Shown here piece after piece: positions 1 through 9,641 of a DNA stretch of 64,000 nt (position 1 is its first letter; every line of letters begins with the position of its first letter). Below the pieces are notes generated by a model. The model worked only from the letters and a program-made list of their open reading frames with translations, made no database searches and was not told the origin of the DNA. The stretch is taken from contig CAMAUX010000016.1 of the NCBI GenBank assembly GCA_945861435.1, forward strand, positions 37,499-101,498, given 5' to 3'. Origin of the DNA: Chthoniobacter flavus. GTDB lineage: Bacteria; Verrucomicrobiota; Verrucomicrobiia; Chthoniobacterales; Chthoniobacteraceae. The position numbers and the translations under genes are program-made.

Positions 1-351
1 AATGCCGCTATTGAGGCGAAGGGTGTGGGGAGTGCTGACGATGTTCGGCGTCAGCCGCGTGCGCTGATCTGTTACAGCGAGGGGTTGCAGCGCGCGAACC
101 GGGATCTGCGCAGGTTTTTGTACCAGAATCTGTATTTTCACCCGAAGGTTGCCGGGCGTAATCAGCGGGCTTGTGAGCTGCTACGGCGCGTGTTTGAGGC
201 GTATCTGGAGAAGCCGGAGTTGCTGGGTGTTGCGTCAGCGCGTCGGGTGGAGGAGGAGGGGCTGTACCGTACGGTATGCGATTATGTTTCGGGGATGACC
301 GACAGGTACCTTGTTGATGAACATGAACGGCTGTGCGCGGGTGCCCGGTGA
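1..351 (+). CDS. dgt: Deoxyguanosinetriphosphate triphosphohydrolase-like protein, C-terminal part
   Basis: Only the last 116 codons lie in the window; the reading frame is open from base 1, so the gene starts upstream. The tail carries a helical region and ends in the segment VCDYVSGMTDRYLVDEHERL, which is characteristic of the C-terminus of bacterial dGTPase-like HD-domain phosphohydrolases (dNTP to deoxynucleoside plus triphosphate). The catalytic HD residues are outside the window and cannot be checked. The family call is from recognition of this C-terminal motif; whether dGTP is the true substrate is unknown. Confidence 0.75.
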   Translation, partial: NAAIEAKGVGSADDVRRQPRALICYSEGLQRANRDLRRFLYQNLYFHPKVAGRNQRACELLRRVFEAYLEKPELLGVASARRVEEEGLYRTVCDYVSGMTDRYLVDEHERLCAGAR

Positions 352-407
352 AAAGCTCGCTGACGACGGCGGGCCTTTGGGTGATTTGAGTTGGTGTCTG
401 TGGGCGT

Positions 408-986
408 TCAGGCGGATTCCGTTTTCAGTAGTCTGAGGAGTAGATTCAGCCGCTGGATTGGATGGGTTTCCTCCAAGATTTGCTGGCGGTGACCCGGGTG
501 TTGGAGGAGGTGGTGTGCGAGGAAGTCGCCGACAGCCTCCGGCGAAGCGAGTTGTGCGAGTTGATGGTCGAAGTGGTCCGCTACAGGGAAGCCTGCTGCA
601 CGCAACTGGGTGCAGAGGTTGAGGAGCTTGGCGTTGAGTTCCTGAATTTCATCCTCGTTGGCTGGCTGGGAAAGAAGGGTGCGGAGTTCGGCGATACGGA
701 ACGGGGACTCTTGGGGGAAGCAGGTGAACGAGACGCGTGCGAGGCCTTGAAGGATGAGGTTGGAGGTGCCGTCGTCCATGGTGATGCAGGCTCGGATGAC
801 GCCGAGGCCCGCGGTGTGGAGGAAGTCGTCGGTGGTGCGGGCTTCGTCGAGGCCGGGCTTGATTTGGGCGATGCAGAGGAGTCGGTCACCTTCCAGAGCG
901 TGGCGCAGCATCTTGCGGTAGCGCGGTTCGAAGATGCGCAGTGGCATGAGTGCGTGGGGCAGCAGGGTGGCGCCCTGCAGTGGCAT
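408..986 (-). CDS. LON substrate-binding (N-terminal domain) family protein
   Basis: About 192 residues from the chosen start. The beginning shows the typical LON N-domain pattern: a short hydrophobic strand, then LPHALMPLRIFEPRYRKML, followed by a beta-rich region (GLGVIRACITMDDGTSNLIL, LQGLARVSFT) and a helical C-terminal half. There is no AAA+ or protease domain, so this is a stand-alone LON-domain protein of the kind often annotated as peptidase S16 lon domain protein; its role is unknown. The frame stays open further upstream, with an in-frame ATG at 1109 that would give 233 residues and overlap the divergent gene start by two bases. I prefer the ATG at 986 because the conserved domain begins there, but no Shine-Dalgarno decides it. 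Confidence 0.75.
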   Translation of the reverse strand: MPLQGATLLPHALMPLRIFEPRYRKMLRHALEGDRLLCIAQIKPGLDEARTTDDFLHTAGLGVIRACITMDDGTSNLILQGLARVSFTCFPQESPFRIAELRTLLSQPANEDEIQELNAKLLNLCTQLRAAGFPVADHFDHQLAQLASPEAVGDFLAHHLLQHPGHRQQILEETHPIQRLNLLLRLLKTESA

Positions 987-1107
987 TACCGGTGCTTGTT
1001 GGAGGGAGTGCAAGGGGTGGTGGAGGAGTTTTTTCAAGCGGTTCCGACGCCATCCTAGCACATGGGTTGTCAGTGCGCGCGTGTGCAGCTTAGGCTGCGG
1101 TTCCTGC

Positions 1108-1980
1108 ATGTGCGAGCCTTCGTCGGAGTTTGAACTGGTGGCGTTGAAGAACGGGGGATCCAGCCTGCGCTGGCTTGGCAACGGGGAGACGTTTCATCCC
1201 GTGGTGGGGCCGATGAGCGAGGCCCGAACGCTGCATGTGGATCAGCAGCGCCTTGTGGAGCGGGCCCGTTGCAGATCGGAATCGTTGGTGGTCTGGGATG
1301 TCGGTCTTGGGGCGGCGGCGAATGCGTTGGCGGTGGTGGAAGCTTTTGCGGGTCGTGAAGAGGAGGGGGGCGGGTGGGTGGATTTGCATAGTTTTGATCG
1401 GAGCGCGGCCCCCCTGGGCTTCGCGTTGGAGCACGAGGAGGAGCTGGGATATTTGGGCGGATATCGCGCAGTTCTTGAGGAGTTACTGGAGTCTGCGGGG
1501 CCGTTTCCATCGGCGCGCTTGGTGCATACTGGCAGGGTGCGGTGGTGGTTTCACGTGGGGGACTTTGAGGAGTTGGTGAAGAGTGCTGAACTGCCTGCGC
1601 CGGATGCTGTGCTGTACGATCCGTATTCTGTGGCTGGAAACCGGGGGATGTGGACTTTGGAGCATCTCAGGCGCGTGCGGGCGCAGTTGCGGGAGGACAA
1701 GCCCTGTTTGTTGAGCAATTACACGCGGTCGACGTCGGTTCGGGTGACGCTTCTGCTCGCGGGGTTTTACGTGGGGCTTGGGCAGGGGGTTGGAGAGAAG
1801 GATCAGACCACGGTGGCGAGCAACGTGCCTGGGTTGCTGGAGCGTCCACTGGGGCGGGAATGGTTGAAGCGAGTGCGTGCTTCGACGCGGGGGGCTCCGC
1901 TGCGCGCGGGCGAGGCGGAGGTGGGGGCGATCGGTGCCTCTGACTGGGAGTCTCTCGAGGCGCATCCGCAGTGGCGGTGA
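1108..1980 (+). CDS. MnmC-like SAM-dependent methyltransferase (DUF752 type)
   Basis: 290 residues. It resembles the methyltransferase half of MnmC, which methylates the aminomethyl group at the wobble uridine of tRNA. The N-terminal segment has the expected NGxETFHPVVGPMSEARTLH layout (compare the family's NGLPETLYHPVSG-like start), a glycine-rich SAM loop DVGLGAAANALAVVEAF, a later YDPYSVAGNRGMWT block corresponding to the family's DGFxPxKNPEMWT, and a final SNYTRSTSVRVTLLLAGF block. The oxidoreductase domain of full MnmC is absent. The ATG at 1108 is chosen because the domain begins there; a longer frame from 934 would cross the LON gene on the other strand. It runs convergently into ruvB. 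Function on tRNA is inferred from the family. Confidence 0.75.
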   Translation: MCEPSSEFELVALKNGGSSLRWLGNGETFHPVVGPMSEARTLHVDQQRLVERARCRSESLVVWDVGLGAAANALAVVEAFAGREEEGGGWVDLHSFDRSAAPLGFALEHEEELGYLGGYRAVLEELLESAGPFPSARLVHTGRVRWWFHVGDFEELVKSAELPAPDAVLYDPYSVAGNRGMWTLEHLRRVRAQLREDKPCLLSNYTRSTSVRVTLLLAGFYVGLGQGVGEKDQTTVASNVPGLLERPLGREWLKRVRASTRGAPLRAGEAEVGAIGASDWESLEAHPQWR

Positions 1981-2011
1981 AGCGCTGGAGCCTTCCCTGT
2001 GCTAGTCTTTA

Positions 2012-3031
2012 CTAGGAGAAGAGATCGCCCGGGCGCGTTTTCTCACTGACGCCGAGTTTGCGGTAGGCGGCTGAGAGGGCGACGCGGCCTTGGGGGGTGC
2101 GCTTGAGGTAGCCCTGCATGATGAGGTAGGGCTCGTTGACGTCCTCAAGGGTGCCCGGGTCTTCGCCGAGGGCGACTGCGAGGGAGTTGAGTCCGACGGG
2201 GCCCCCGCTGAATTTGTGGACGAGGGTTTCAAGGATGCGCTTGTCCATTTCGTCGAAGCCGTCGGAATCGATATCGAGCATGGAGAGGGCTGCGTCTGCG
2301 ACGTCGCGTGAGATTTTGTTGTCGGCGCGGACCTGTGCGTAGTCGCGAACCCATCGGAGGAGGTTGTTAGCAATGCGGGGCGTGCCGCGGGAGCGGGCGG
2401 CGATTTCGAGTGCGCCCGGTGGATCGATGGCGATCTGGAGGAGGGCTGCGCTGCGGAGGAGGATCTTCTGGAGTTCCTCGGCGGTGTAGTAATCGAGGCG
2501 CGATTGCATGGCGAAGCGGGACCGGAGGGGTGCGCTGATCATGCCTGCTCGGGTGGTGGCGCCGATGAGGGTGAACTTGGGGAGGTTGAGGCGGACGCTG
2601 CGGGCGTTGGGGCCCTGATCGATGATGATGTCGAGTTTGTAGTCCTCCATTGCGGGGTAGAGGTACTCCTCGATGGCGGGCTGGAGGCGGTGGATTTCGT
2701 CGATGAAAAGGATGTCGCCGCGTTCGAGAGCGGTGAGGAGGCCTGCGAGGTCGCCTGCCTTCTCGATCATGGGGCCGCTGGTGCTCTTGATGGAGACGCC
2801 CATGGCGTTGGCGAGGATGTAGGCGAGGGAGGTTTTGCCGAGGCCCGGAGGGCCGCTGAGGAGGATGTGGTCGAGGACTTCGGCGCGCTGCTGGGCGGCT
2901 TTGACCATGAGTTCGAGGCGCTCGCAGACCCGCTCCTGGCCAGCGAACTCGCTGAACATGGGAGGGCGCAGTGAGACGTCGAAAGGGGTGTCGGAGCCTT
3001 CGGCGCTTGGGCGTGTGGGAGTTTCGGCCAC
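2012..3031 (-). CDS. ruvB: Holliday junction branch-migration helicase RuvB
   Basis: With the GTG start at 3031 the product is 339 residues, the normal RuvB length. RuvB is the hexameric AAA+ motor that drives branch migration with RuvA. Visible features: the [10 protein letters not shown] box near residue 27, Walker A GPPGLGKT at about 60-67, Walker [11 protein letters not shown], sensor 1 IGATTRAG, the arginine-finger region APLRSRF, sensor 2 [19 protein letters not shown], and the C-terminal winged-helix DNA-binding segment ending RPGDLFS. The open frame continues upstream inside the ABC gene, but that part shows no homology, so the GTG just after the ABC stop is preferred. ruvA and ruvC are not in the window. 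Confidence 0.95.
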   Translation of the reverse strand: MAETPTRPSAEGSDTPFDVSLRPPMFSEFAGQERVCERLELMVKAAQQRAEVLDHILLSGPPGLGKTSLAYILANAMGVSIKSTSGPMIEKAGDLAGLLTALERGDILFIDEIHRLQPAIEEYLYPAMEDYKLDIIIDQGPNARSVRLNLPKFTLIGATTRAGMISAPLRSRFAMQSRLDYYTAEELQKILLRSAALLQIAIDPPGALEIAARSRGTPRIANNLLRWVRDYAQVRADNKISRDVADAALSMLDIDSDGFDEMDKRILETLVHKFSGGPVGLNSLAVALGEDPGTLEDVNEPYLIMQGYLKRTPQGRVALSAAYRKLGVSEKTRPGDLFS

Positions 3032-3099
3032 GGGTGTGGAAAGTGTTCGCCGTTTGGTGGAGGAAGGCAAGAGGTTGTCCGGGAGCGGGCGGTGGGGAG

Positions 3100-4086
<987 letters not shown>

Positions 4087-4137
4087 GGTCAGGGCGCAGG
4101 GTGTGGCAGGGCGTGCGCGCGGTGTGCGCGGCTGGTT

Positions 4138-6057
4138 CTACGCGGCGGAGGCCGGTTTTCCCCCGGACTCGGCGCGAGGCTGGAGGCGTGCGAGGATTTT
4201 CTCGACGGCAGCGGCTGCGGTGAGGCCGTGTTTGAGGCGGAGGACGTCGACGGGGCCGTGTTCGATGAACTGGTCCGGCCAGCCGACGCGGACCACCGGG
4301 GTGGGGAGGGCTGCGTCGTTGAGGTGTTCGATGAGTGCGCAGCCGAAGCCGTTGAAGAGGACGTGGTCTTCGATGGTGCAGAGGACGTCCGCGCTGCGAG
4401 CGAAGAACTCGATGGTGCCTGTATCCAGGGGCTTGATCCAGCGGGGGTTGATGACGGCGGTGCTGATGCCTTGTGCTTCGAGAAGGGCGGCGGCTTCCGA
4501 GGCCACGGCGCACATGTTGCCGAGGCCGAAAATGGCGACGCGTGTGCCGTGTTTGACGACCTCCGCCTTGCCGATTTCGAGGATGCGTGGCTGTGCCTTG
4601 GGGCGTGCGCCGGTGCCGACTCCGCGCGGGTAGCGGATGGCGATGGGGCCGGACTGGTGATTGGCCATGGTCCAGAGCATGTCGACGAACTCGTCTTCGT
4701 CCTTGGGCTGCATGTGGACGAGGTTGGGGATGTGACGGAGGTAGCCGATGTCGAAGAGGCCGTGGTGGGTGGGGCCGTCATCGCCGCTGAGGCCGCCGCG
4801 GTCCATGCAGAGGGCGACGTTGAGGTTTTGGAGCGCGATATCGTGAACGATCATGTCGTACGAGCGCTGCATGAAGGTGGAATAGATGGCGAGGAAGGGC
4901 TTGAAGCCTTGGGTGGCGAGGCCAGCGGCGAAGAGGGCTGCGTGCTCTTCGGCGATGCCGACATCGAAGTAGCGGTCGGGATGCGCCTTGGCGAAGTGGA
5001 CGAGGCCGGTGCCTGTGGGCATGGCGCCGGTGATGGCGCAGAGCTTGTTGTTGGTTTCGGCGAACTTTGCGAGGGTCTTGCCGAAGAGTTCCGAGTAGGT
5101 GGGACTGCTGGTGGACTGGGTCCTGCCTGTCTGCGGCTCGAACTTGCCCAGACCGTGGAATTTGTCGGGTTGTTCGAGAGCGGGTGCGTATCCCTTGCCC
5201 TTTTGAGTGAGGATGTGGAGGAGGACGGGTTCGTTCTGGGTCTTGAGGAATTCGAACGTGCGCGTGAGGAGGGGGATGTCGTGGCCGTCGATGGGGCCGT
5301 AGTAACGGAGGCCGAGTTCCTCGAAGATGACGCTGGGAACGAGGAGGCTTTTGACGCCGGCTTCGATGCGGTGGGCGAGGTTCTTGGCGATTTTGCCACC
5401 GACGGCTTCGACGAATTCCGCGGCCTTTTCGTGGAGGTGCGCGTAGGTGGGGTGGGTGGCGATTTTGTTGAAGTAGGTGGCAATGGCGCCGACGTTTTTG
5501 GCGATGGACCACTCGTTGTCGTTGAGCACGACGATGAAGCGCTTGGTTTGTTCGGCGACGTTGTTGAGCGCTTCGTAGCTGACGCCGCAGGTGAAGGCGG
5601 CATCGCCTGCGACGCAGACGACGTGTTCGTCGGAACCGCGTTTGTCGCGGCCGACGGCCATTCCGAGGGCTGCGCTGAGGGCGGTGCCCGCGTGGCCCGC
5701 GCCGTAGCAGTCGTGCTCGCTCTCAGAGCGGAGGAGGAATCCGTTGAGGCCCTCGTACTGGCGGATGGTGTGGAGGCGGTCGCGGCGGCCGGTGAGCATC
5801 TTGTGGACGTAGCCTTGGTGGCTGACGTCGAAGACGAATTTGTCTTTCGGGGTGCTGAAGACCCTGTGGAGGGCGATGGTCAGTTCCACGACACCGAGGT
5901 TGGGCCCGAGGTGGCCGCCGACGGATGCGGGGTTGTTTTCGGAAAGTGCGTGGATGAGTTCGTTTCGAATCTCCTCTGCGAGCAGTAGGAGGTCGCTTTC
6001 TGGGAGCGCCTTGAGGTCTGCAGGGGAGTTGATCTTGGGAAGGATCGGGCTGGACAT
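4138..6057 (-). CDS. dxs: 1-deoxy-D-xylulose-5-phosphate synthase
   Basis: 639 residues, full length. Condenses pyruvate and glyceraldehyde 3-phosphate with thiamine diphosphate to start the MEP isoprenoid pathway and feed thiamine/pyridoxal synthesis. N-terminal GGHLGPNLGVVELTIALH, then FDVSHQGYVHKMLTGR, RSESEHDCYGAGHAGTALSA, a ThDP motif beginning GDAAFTCG (151-158) and NDNEWSI; the middle part has DGHDIPLL and KGKGYAPAL; the pyrimidine-binding part contains GIAEEHAALFAAGLA. The usual GDG of the ThDP motif is GDA here, a variant I associate with a PVC/Chlamydiae Dxs subgroup. It lies 51 bases upstream of the ABC gene on the same strand and follows xseB, a common bacterial neighbour. Confidence 0.95.
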   Translation of the reverse strand: MSSPILPKINSPADLKALPESDLLLLAEEIRNELIHALSENNPASVGGHLGPNLGVVELTIALHRVFSTPKDKFVFDVSHQGYVHKMLTGRRDRLHTIRQYEGLNGFLLRSESEHDCYGAGHAGTALSAALGMAVGRDKRGSDEHVVCVAGDAAFTCGVSYEALNNVAEQTKRFIVVLNDNEWSIAKNVGAIATYFNKIATHPTYAHLHEKAAEFVEAVGGKIAKNLAHRIEAGVKSLLVPSVIFEELGLRYYGPIDGHDIPLLTRTFEFLKTQNEPVLLHILTQKGKGYAPALEQPDKFHGLGKFEPQTGRTQSTSSPTYSELFGKTLAKFAETNNKLCAITGAMPTGTGLVHFAKAHPDRYFDVGIAEEHAALFAAGLATQGFKPFLAIYSTFMQRSYDMIVHDIALQNLNVALCMDRGGLSGDDGPTHHGLFDIGYLRHIPNLVHMQPKDEDEFVDMLWTMANHQSGPIAIRYPRGVGTGARPKAQPRILEIGKAEVVKHGTRVAIFGLGNMCAVASEAAALLEAQGISTAVINPRWIKPLDTGTIEFFARSADVLCTIEDHVLFNGFGCALIEHLNDAALPTPVVRVGWPDQFIEHGPVDVLRLKHGLTAAAAVEKILARLQPRAESGGKPASAA

Positions 6058-6093
6058 GGAGAGTGGAGGTCCTGAGGGGGGCGTCCTTGGTTT

Positions 6094-6396
6094 TTAGAAA
6101 AGGCTGGTTTCCTCGTCGTCAGATGGAGGGGCGGGTTTGGCGGACTCGCGGCCCGTGGGCTTGGGGTCGAAGGGGGTGAGTTCGGCCTTGCCGGCTGCAC
6201 CCTTGGTGATGAGTTCGATGCGTTTTTCTGCGGACTCGAGTTTTTCCTGGCAGAGTTTCACGAGGCGGGTGCCTTCCTCGTAGCGTTTGAGGAGATCCTC
6301 AAGGGGCAGTTTGTCGGACTCCATGGCCTCGACGATGCTTTCGAGGCGTTCCATCGCGGATTCGAACGTCTGCGAGGGTTCTTTGGATGAAGCCAT
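6094..6396 (-). CDS. xseB: Exodeoxyribonuclease VII small subunit
   Basis: 100 residues. XseB is the helical subunit that assembles on XseA to form exonuclease VII, which degrades single-stranded DNA to oligonucleotides. The signature pattern is present: FESAMERLESIVEAMES, LPLEDLLKRYEEGTRLVKLC and a following heptad helix LESAEKRIELI. The last 30 residues are an acidic, low-complexity tail ending EETSLF, longer than in E. coli XseB (about 80 residues). It lies 36 bases upstream of dxs and is probably co-transcribed with it; xseA is not in the window. Confidence 0.93.
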   Translation of the reverse strand: MASSKEPSQTFESAMERLESIVEAMESDKLPLEDLLKRYEEGTRLVKLCQEKLESAEKRIELITKGAAGKAELTPFDPKPTGRESAKPAPPSDDEETSLF

Positions 6397-6462
6397 GGTG
6401 GGGTGGAGGAGCGAGGGATGGTAGGGGGTGGGGGGCGCGCCCTCAATCCCTTTTGCGTGGGG

Positions 6463-8229
6463 TCACGGGGTGCTGGTGTTCCAGCGTGGTTTGTCGGCGT
6501 AGAAGACGCATTCGTCGTTCATGGGCATGGCGGTGGAGACGCGCAGGGGGAACGAGCCGACATCGGCTTGGTGGAGGACGAACGGGGCCCACTCGGCGAA
6601 TTCGCCCCTGCCGATCTCGCTCCAGAAGGGGCGGTTGCCGGTGAGCGGGGTGAGGTAGAGACCGTTGATGGGGCCGCCGAGGGAGTTGAAGGTGTGGAGG
6701 GAGAGGTATTCGTTGCGGGTGAGCGGTAGCCAGAGGCTGCGGCGGTCGGCGTACCACGCGACGGCCCATGGCATGTCGGAAAGGACGATCTCGTTGGGTT
6801 CCATCCAGCGGCCGAGAAGGCTGATGTAGGGGGGGACGTAGGGTGGCCAGTGGACGCGCAGGGGTTGTGCCCTGTGAAGTTCGAGGAGTTGGGAAAGGAA
6901 AGGGAGGGCGGAGACGAAGTAGAGAAGGGCGAGGAAGCCCCTGCGAAGGAGTGGGGATGCGAGTTCCAGTCGGGTCCACAGCACGAGGACGAAGGCGAGG
7001 CCGTAGGCGGTCATGACCGGGATGAAGAGCACGTGGAGGTCATTGGCCTTCACGTGCATGGGGTGGATGCCGGGGCGGTGTGGTTCGAGGCCTGCGACGC
7101 CCATGCCGAGCACGGCGAAGAGCCAGAGGGTGAGGATCCACCATCGCAGAAGCGCGGTCTCAGGGCGGCGGAAAGCGTGGAGGAGTGCGATGAAGAAGGC
7201 GGGCGCGACGAGGATCCCGCCGAGGAGGCCGTAGATGCCGCCGAACTGGGCGATGACTTGGGTGCGGACTTTGAGCAGGAAGGTGCGTGGGGTGATGCCC
7301 TCGAGGGCCTGTTCGAGATGGGAGGAGCGAAGGATCTGGCTTTCGCTGCCGCGGATTTCTGCGAGGGCGGGATGCCAGATGATGCCGAGCGGGTTGCCGC
7401 AGACCGCGTGGTTGCGTGCGAGCCATGGGGAGAAGACGAGGGCCCATGCTGCGAGCAGGGCGGCGGCGTCGCGTCCCCATGGGCGCAGGAAGGCGAGGGA
7501 CCAGAGGAGGGCGCCTATGAAGAGGAAGAGGGCGAGTGGGTGGGTGAGGGAGAGCAGGCCGAAGAGGATGCCGAGCAGGGCGCTCCAGCGCAGGGTGCCG
7601 CGTGCGGCTTGGCGCTCTTCAAGGAGGCGGGTCATGGCGTGGACGGCGAGGCTGAAGAGCAGGAGGAGGAGCATCTGCGGCAGGCCGGCCATGGAGAAGT
7701 CCCAGAAGGTTTCGCAAAGGAGGAGGAGGCCTGAGGCGAGCAGGGCGAGGCGTTCGTCGAAGAGGCGGCGCAGGGTGAAGTAGTTGGTGAGAACGGCGAG
7801 CAGGTAGAAGAGGAGTTGGACGGTGGCGAGGACCTTGTCGCTGAGGTAGACCACGTCGGCAGTGGACATGGTCCAGGTGGAGGAGGTGAGGCGCAGGAAC
7901 CAGGAGTTGATCCATGGGTTGAGCGGGACGTGGAAGGTGTCCGGGATCGGGCCTTTCGGAATGGAGCCGAGGTTGGACTGGAACTGTCCGAGGGCTGCAG
8001 GGCGGAGGAACTGGGTGGCGAAGCCGTTGCCGCGCGCGATCTCGCGTGCGATCTGGGCCTGATCCATGGCCTTTTCGTGGCCCAAGCCTCGGAAGCCGCT
8101 TTCCTTGAACATCCAAGCGCTGGCGACGTAGAGGATGGCGGAGGCGAGGAGGATGCGTCGGATCCATACCGCCCAGCCGCCTTCTTCGAGACGGTGGATG
8201 AGGTGCTGGATCTTATTGGCGGTGCTCAT
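6463..8229 (-). CDS. Polytopic membrane protein, GT39-like glycosyltransferase
   Basis: 588 residues with about ten hydrophobic segments: one near residues 24-42, several between 130 and 270, and further ones up to about 430, followed by a soluble C-terminal region. The first extracytoplasmic loop contains GHEKAMDQAQIAREIARGNG, resembling the D(E)xY..aR.l..G loop of GT-C (PMT/ArnT, PF13231-like) lipid-linked sugar transferases. The C-terminal ADRRSLWLPLTRNEYLSL region is also seen in long verrucomicrobial relatives. Its first 17 bases overlap the end of the upstream NtrC-type gene, which implies translational coupling. Acceptor and sugar are unknown. Confidence 0.6.
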   Translation of the reverse strand: MSTANKIQHLIHRLEEGGWAVWIRRILLASAILYVASAWMFKESGFRGLGHEKAMDQAQIAREIARGNGFATQFLRPAALGQFQSNLGSIPKGPIPDTFHVPLNPWINSWFLRLTSSTWTMSTADVVYLSDKVLATVQLLFYLLAVLTNYFTLRRLFDERLALLASGLLLLCETFWDFSMAGLPQMLLLLLFSLAVHAMTRLLEERQAARGTLRWSALLGILFGLLSLTHPLALFLFIGALLWSLAFLRPWGRDAAALLAAWALVFSPWLARNHAVCGNPLGIIWHPALAEIRGSESQILRSSHLEQALEGITPRTFLLKVRTQVIAQFGGIYGLLGGILVAPAFFIALLHAFRRPETALLRWWILTLWLFAVLGMGVAGLEPHRPGIHPMHVKANDLHVLFIPVMTAYGLAFVLVLWTRLELASPLLRRGFLALLYFVSALPFLSQLLELHRAQPLRVHWPPYVPPYISLLGRWMEPNEIVLSDMPWAVAWYADRRSLWLPLTRNEYLSLHTFNSLGGPINGLYLTPLTGNRPFWSEIGRGEFAEWAPFVLHQADVGSFPLRVSTAMPMNDECVFYADKPRWNTSTP

Positions 8230-9598
8230 CGGCAGGGGCTTGTTTGAGCTCCTTGAGCCTGCGGTGGAGGGTGCGGCGGCTGATGCCGAGTCGTTGTGCG
8301 GCGAGGGTCACGTTGCCGTCGGTTTCCACGAGGGCCTGCTGGATGAGGTGGTGTTCGTGGGTGTGAAGGTCGAGGCGTTTCTCCTGAGTGACCACGGCGC
8401 GTGGCTGGGAAACGGTTTGGGAGCTGTTCTGGCGGACGGGGAGCGGGAGGTCGCGCAGGGTGATTTTCGGGCCCGTGGCCATGACGACACCGTGTTCGAT
8501 GGCGGTGCGTAGTTCGCGCACGTTGCCCGGCCAGTCGTAGCGGATGATGGCCTGCATGGCGTCGCTGGTGAGTTCAGCGACCGGCCGGTTGTTTTCCTCC
8601 GAGAAGGTTTTGAGGAAAGCGCCGACGAGCATGGGGATGTCCTCCCTGCGACTGCGCAGGGGGGGGAGGGTGATGGGGACCACGCTGAGTCGGAAGAAGA
8701 GGTCGTCGCGGAATTTGCCCTCGGAGACGAGCTTCGCGAGGTCCTTGTTGGTGGCGGCGACGAGGCGCACGTCGACCTTGATGGGGTTGTTGCCGCCGAC
8801 GCGTTCGAAGGCGCGTTCCTCGCCGAGGACGCGGAGCAGTTTGACCTGGGTGGTCGAGTCGATCTCGCCGATTTCATCCAAGAAAATGGTTCCGCCGCTG
8901 GCCTGTTCAAAGCGGCCGATGCGGCGTTCGATGGCGCCAGTGAAGGCTCCTTTTTCGTGGCCGAAGAGTTCGCTTTCCAAGAGCTGCGGGGAAAGGGCGG
9001 CGCAGTGGACGGCGACGAACTTGGGCTTGGGGCGTCCGCTGAGGGCATGAATGGCTTGGGCGACGAGTTCCTTGCCGGTGCCGCTCTCGCCTTGGATGAG
9101 GACGGTGGCGCGGGTGGGGGCGACTTGGCGGATGGTGTCGAATACCTCCTGCATCGCGGCGGAATGGCCGATGATGCGCTCGAGCCCGAATCTTTTTTCG
9201 ACGACCTTTTTGAGTTCGACCACTTCCTCCTCGGCCTTGCGGGAGCGCAGGGCGCGGGTGATGAGGATTTCGAGTTGGTCGATGTTGATGGGCTTGGTGA
9301 CGAAGTCGTAAGCACCGCGCTTCATGGCTTCGACGGCTGCGTCGACCGATCCGTACGCCGTCATCATGATGACGATGGGCGGATGGGGCATCGCGAGGAT
9401 GCGGTCGATGAGTTTCATGCCGTCCTCGCCGCCGAGGCGCAGGTCGGTGAGGACGAGGTCGACATGGTCGGCCTCCAGGACGTTGAGCGCACCCGCTGTA
9501 TCCGCGGCGACGTAGACCTCGAAGCTGTCCTCCAGCGACCCGCGCAGTCCTTCGCGGGTGTGCTTTTCGTCGTCGACGATGAGGATGGTCGGGTTCAT
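8213..9598 (-). CDS. Sigma-54-dependent response regulator (NtrC family)
   Basis: 461 residues with the full NtrC layout: receiver domain (acidic pocket DDE near 9-11, phospho-acceptor D52 in TDLRLGG, conserved K in FVTKPINI), AAA+ domain with Walker A GESGTGKE, the sigma-54 contact loop GAFTGA within ELFGHEKGAFTGA, Walker B GGTIFLDEIGEID and the arginine-finger FFRLSVVPITLPPLRSR, then a Fis-type helix-turn-helix (GNVTLAAQRLGISRRTLHRRLKEL split across two helices). No histidine kinase is adjacent, so the cognate sensor must be elsewhere. The downstream partner is the overlapping GT39-like membrane protein gene. Target promoters of the GG-N10-GC type could not be identified with confidence. 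Confidence 0.93.
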   Translation of the reverse strand: MNPTILIVDDEKHTREGLRGSLEDSFEVYVAADTAGALNVLEADHVDLVLTDLRLGGEDGMKLIDRILAMPHPPIVIMMTAYGSVDAAVEAMKRGAYDFVTKPINIDQLEILITRALRSRKAEEEVVELKKVVEKRFGLERIIGHSAAMQEVFDTIRQVAPTRATVLIQGESGTGKELVAQAIHALSGRPKPKFVAVHCAALSPQLLESELFGHEKGAFTGAIERRIGRFEQASGGTIFLDEIGEIDSTTQVKLLRVLGEERAFERVGGNNPIKVDVRLVAATNKDLAKLVSEGKFRDDLFFRLSVVPITLPPLRSRREDIPMLVGAFLKTFSEENNRPVAELTSDAMQAIIRYDWPGNVRELRTAIEHGVVMATGPKITLRDLPLPVRQNSSQTVSQPRAVVTQEKRLDLHTHEHHLIQQALVETDGNVTLAAQRLGISRRTLHRRLKELKQAPADEHRQ

Positions 9599-9641
9599 GG
9601 GGGTGGAATCACCAGCGGGCGTCCCGCGGCCCGAGGGGGGG

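Noticed and set aside
1981..2011. Short hairpin CTAGT-loop-ACTAG between convergent genes
   Set aside because: Only five pairs and no T-run; too weak to call a terminator.
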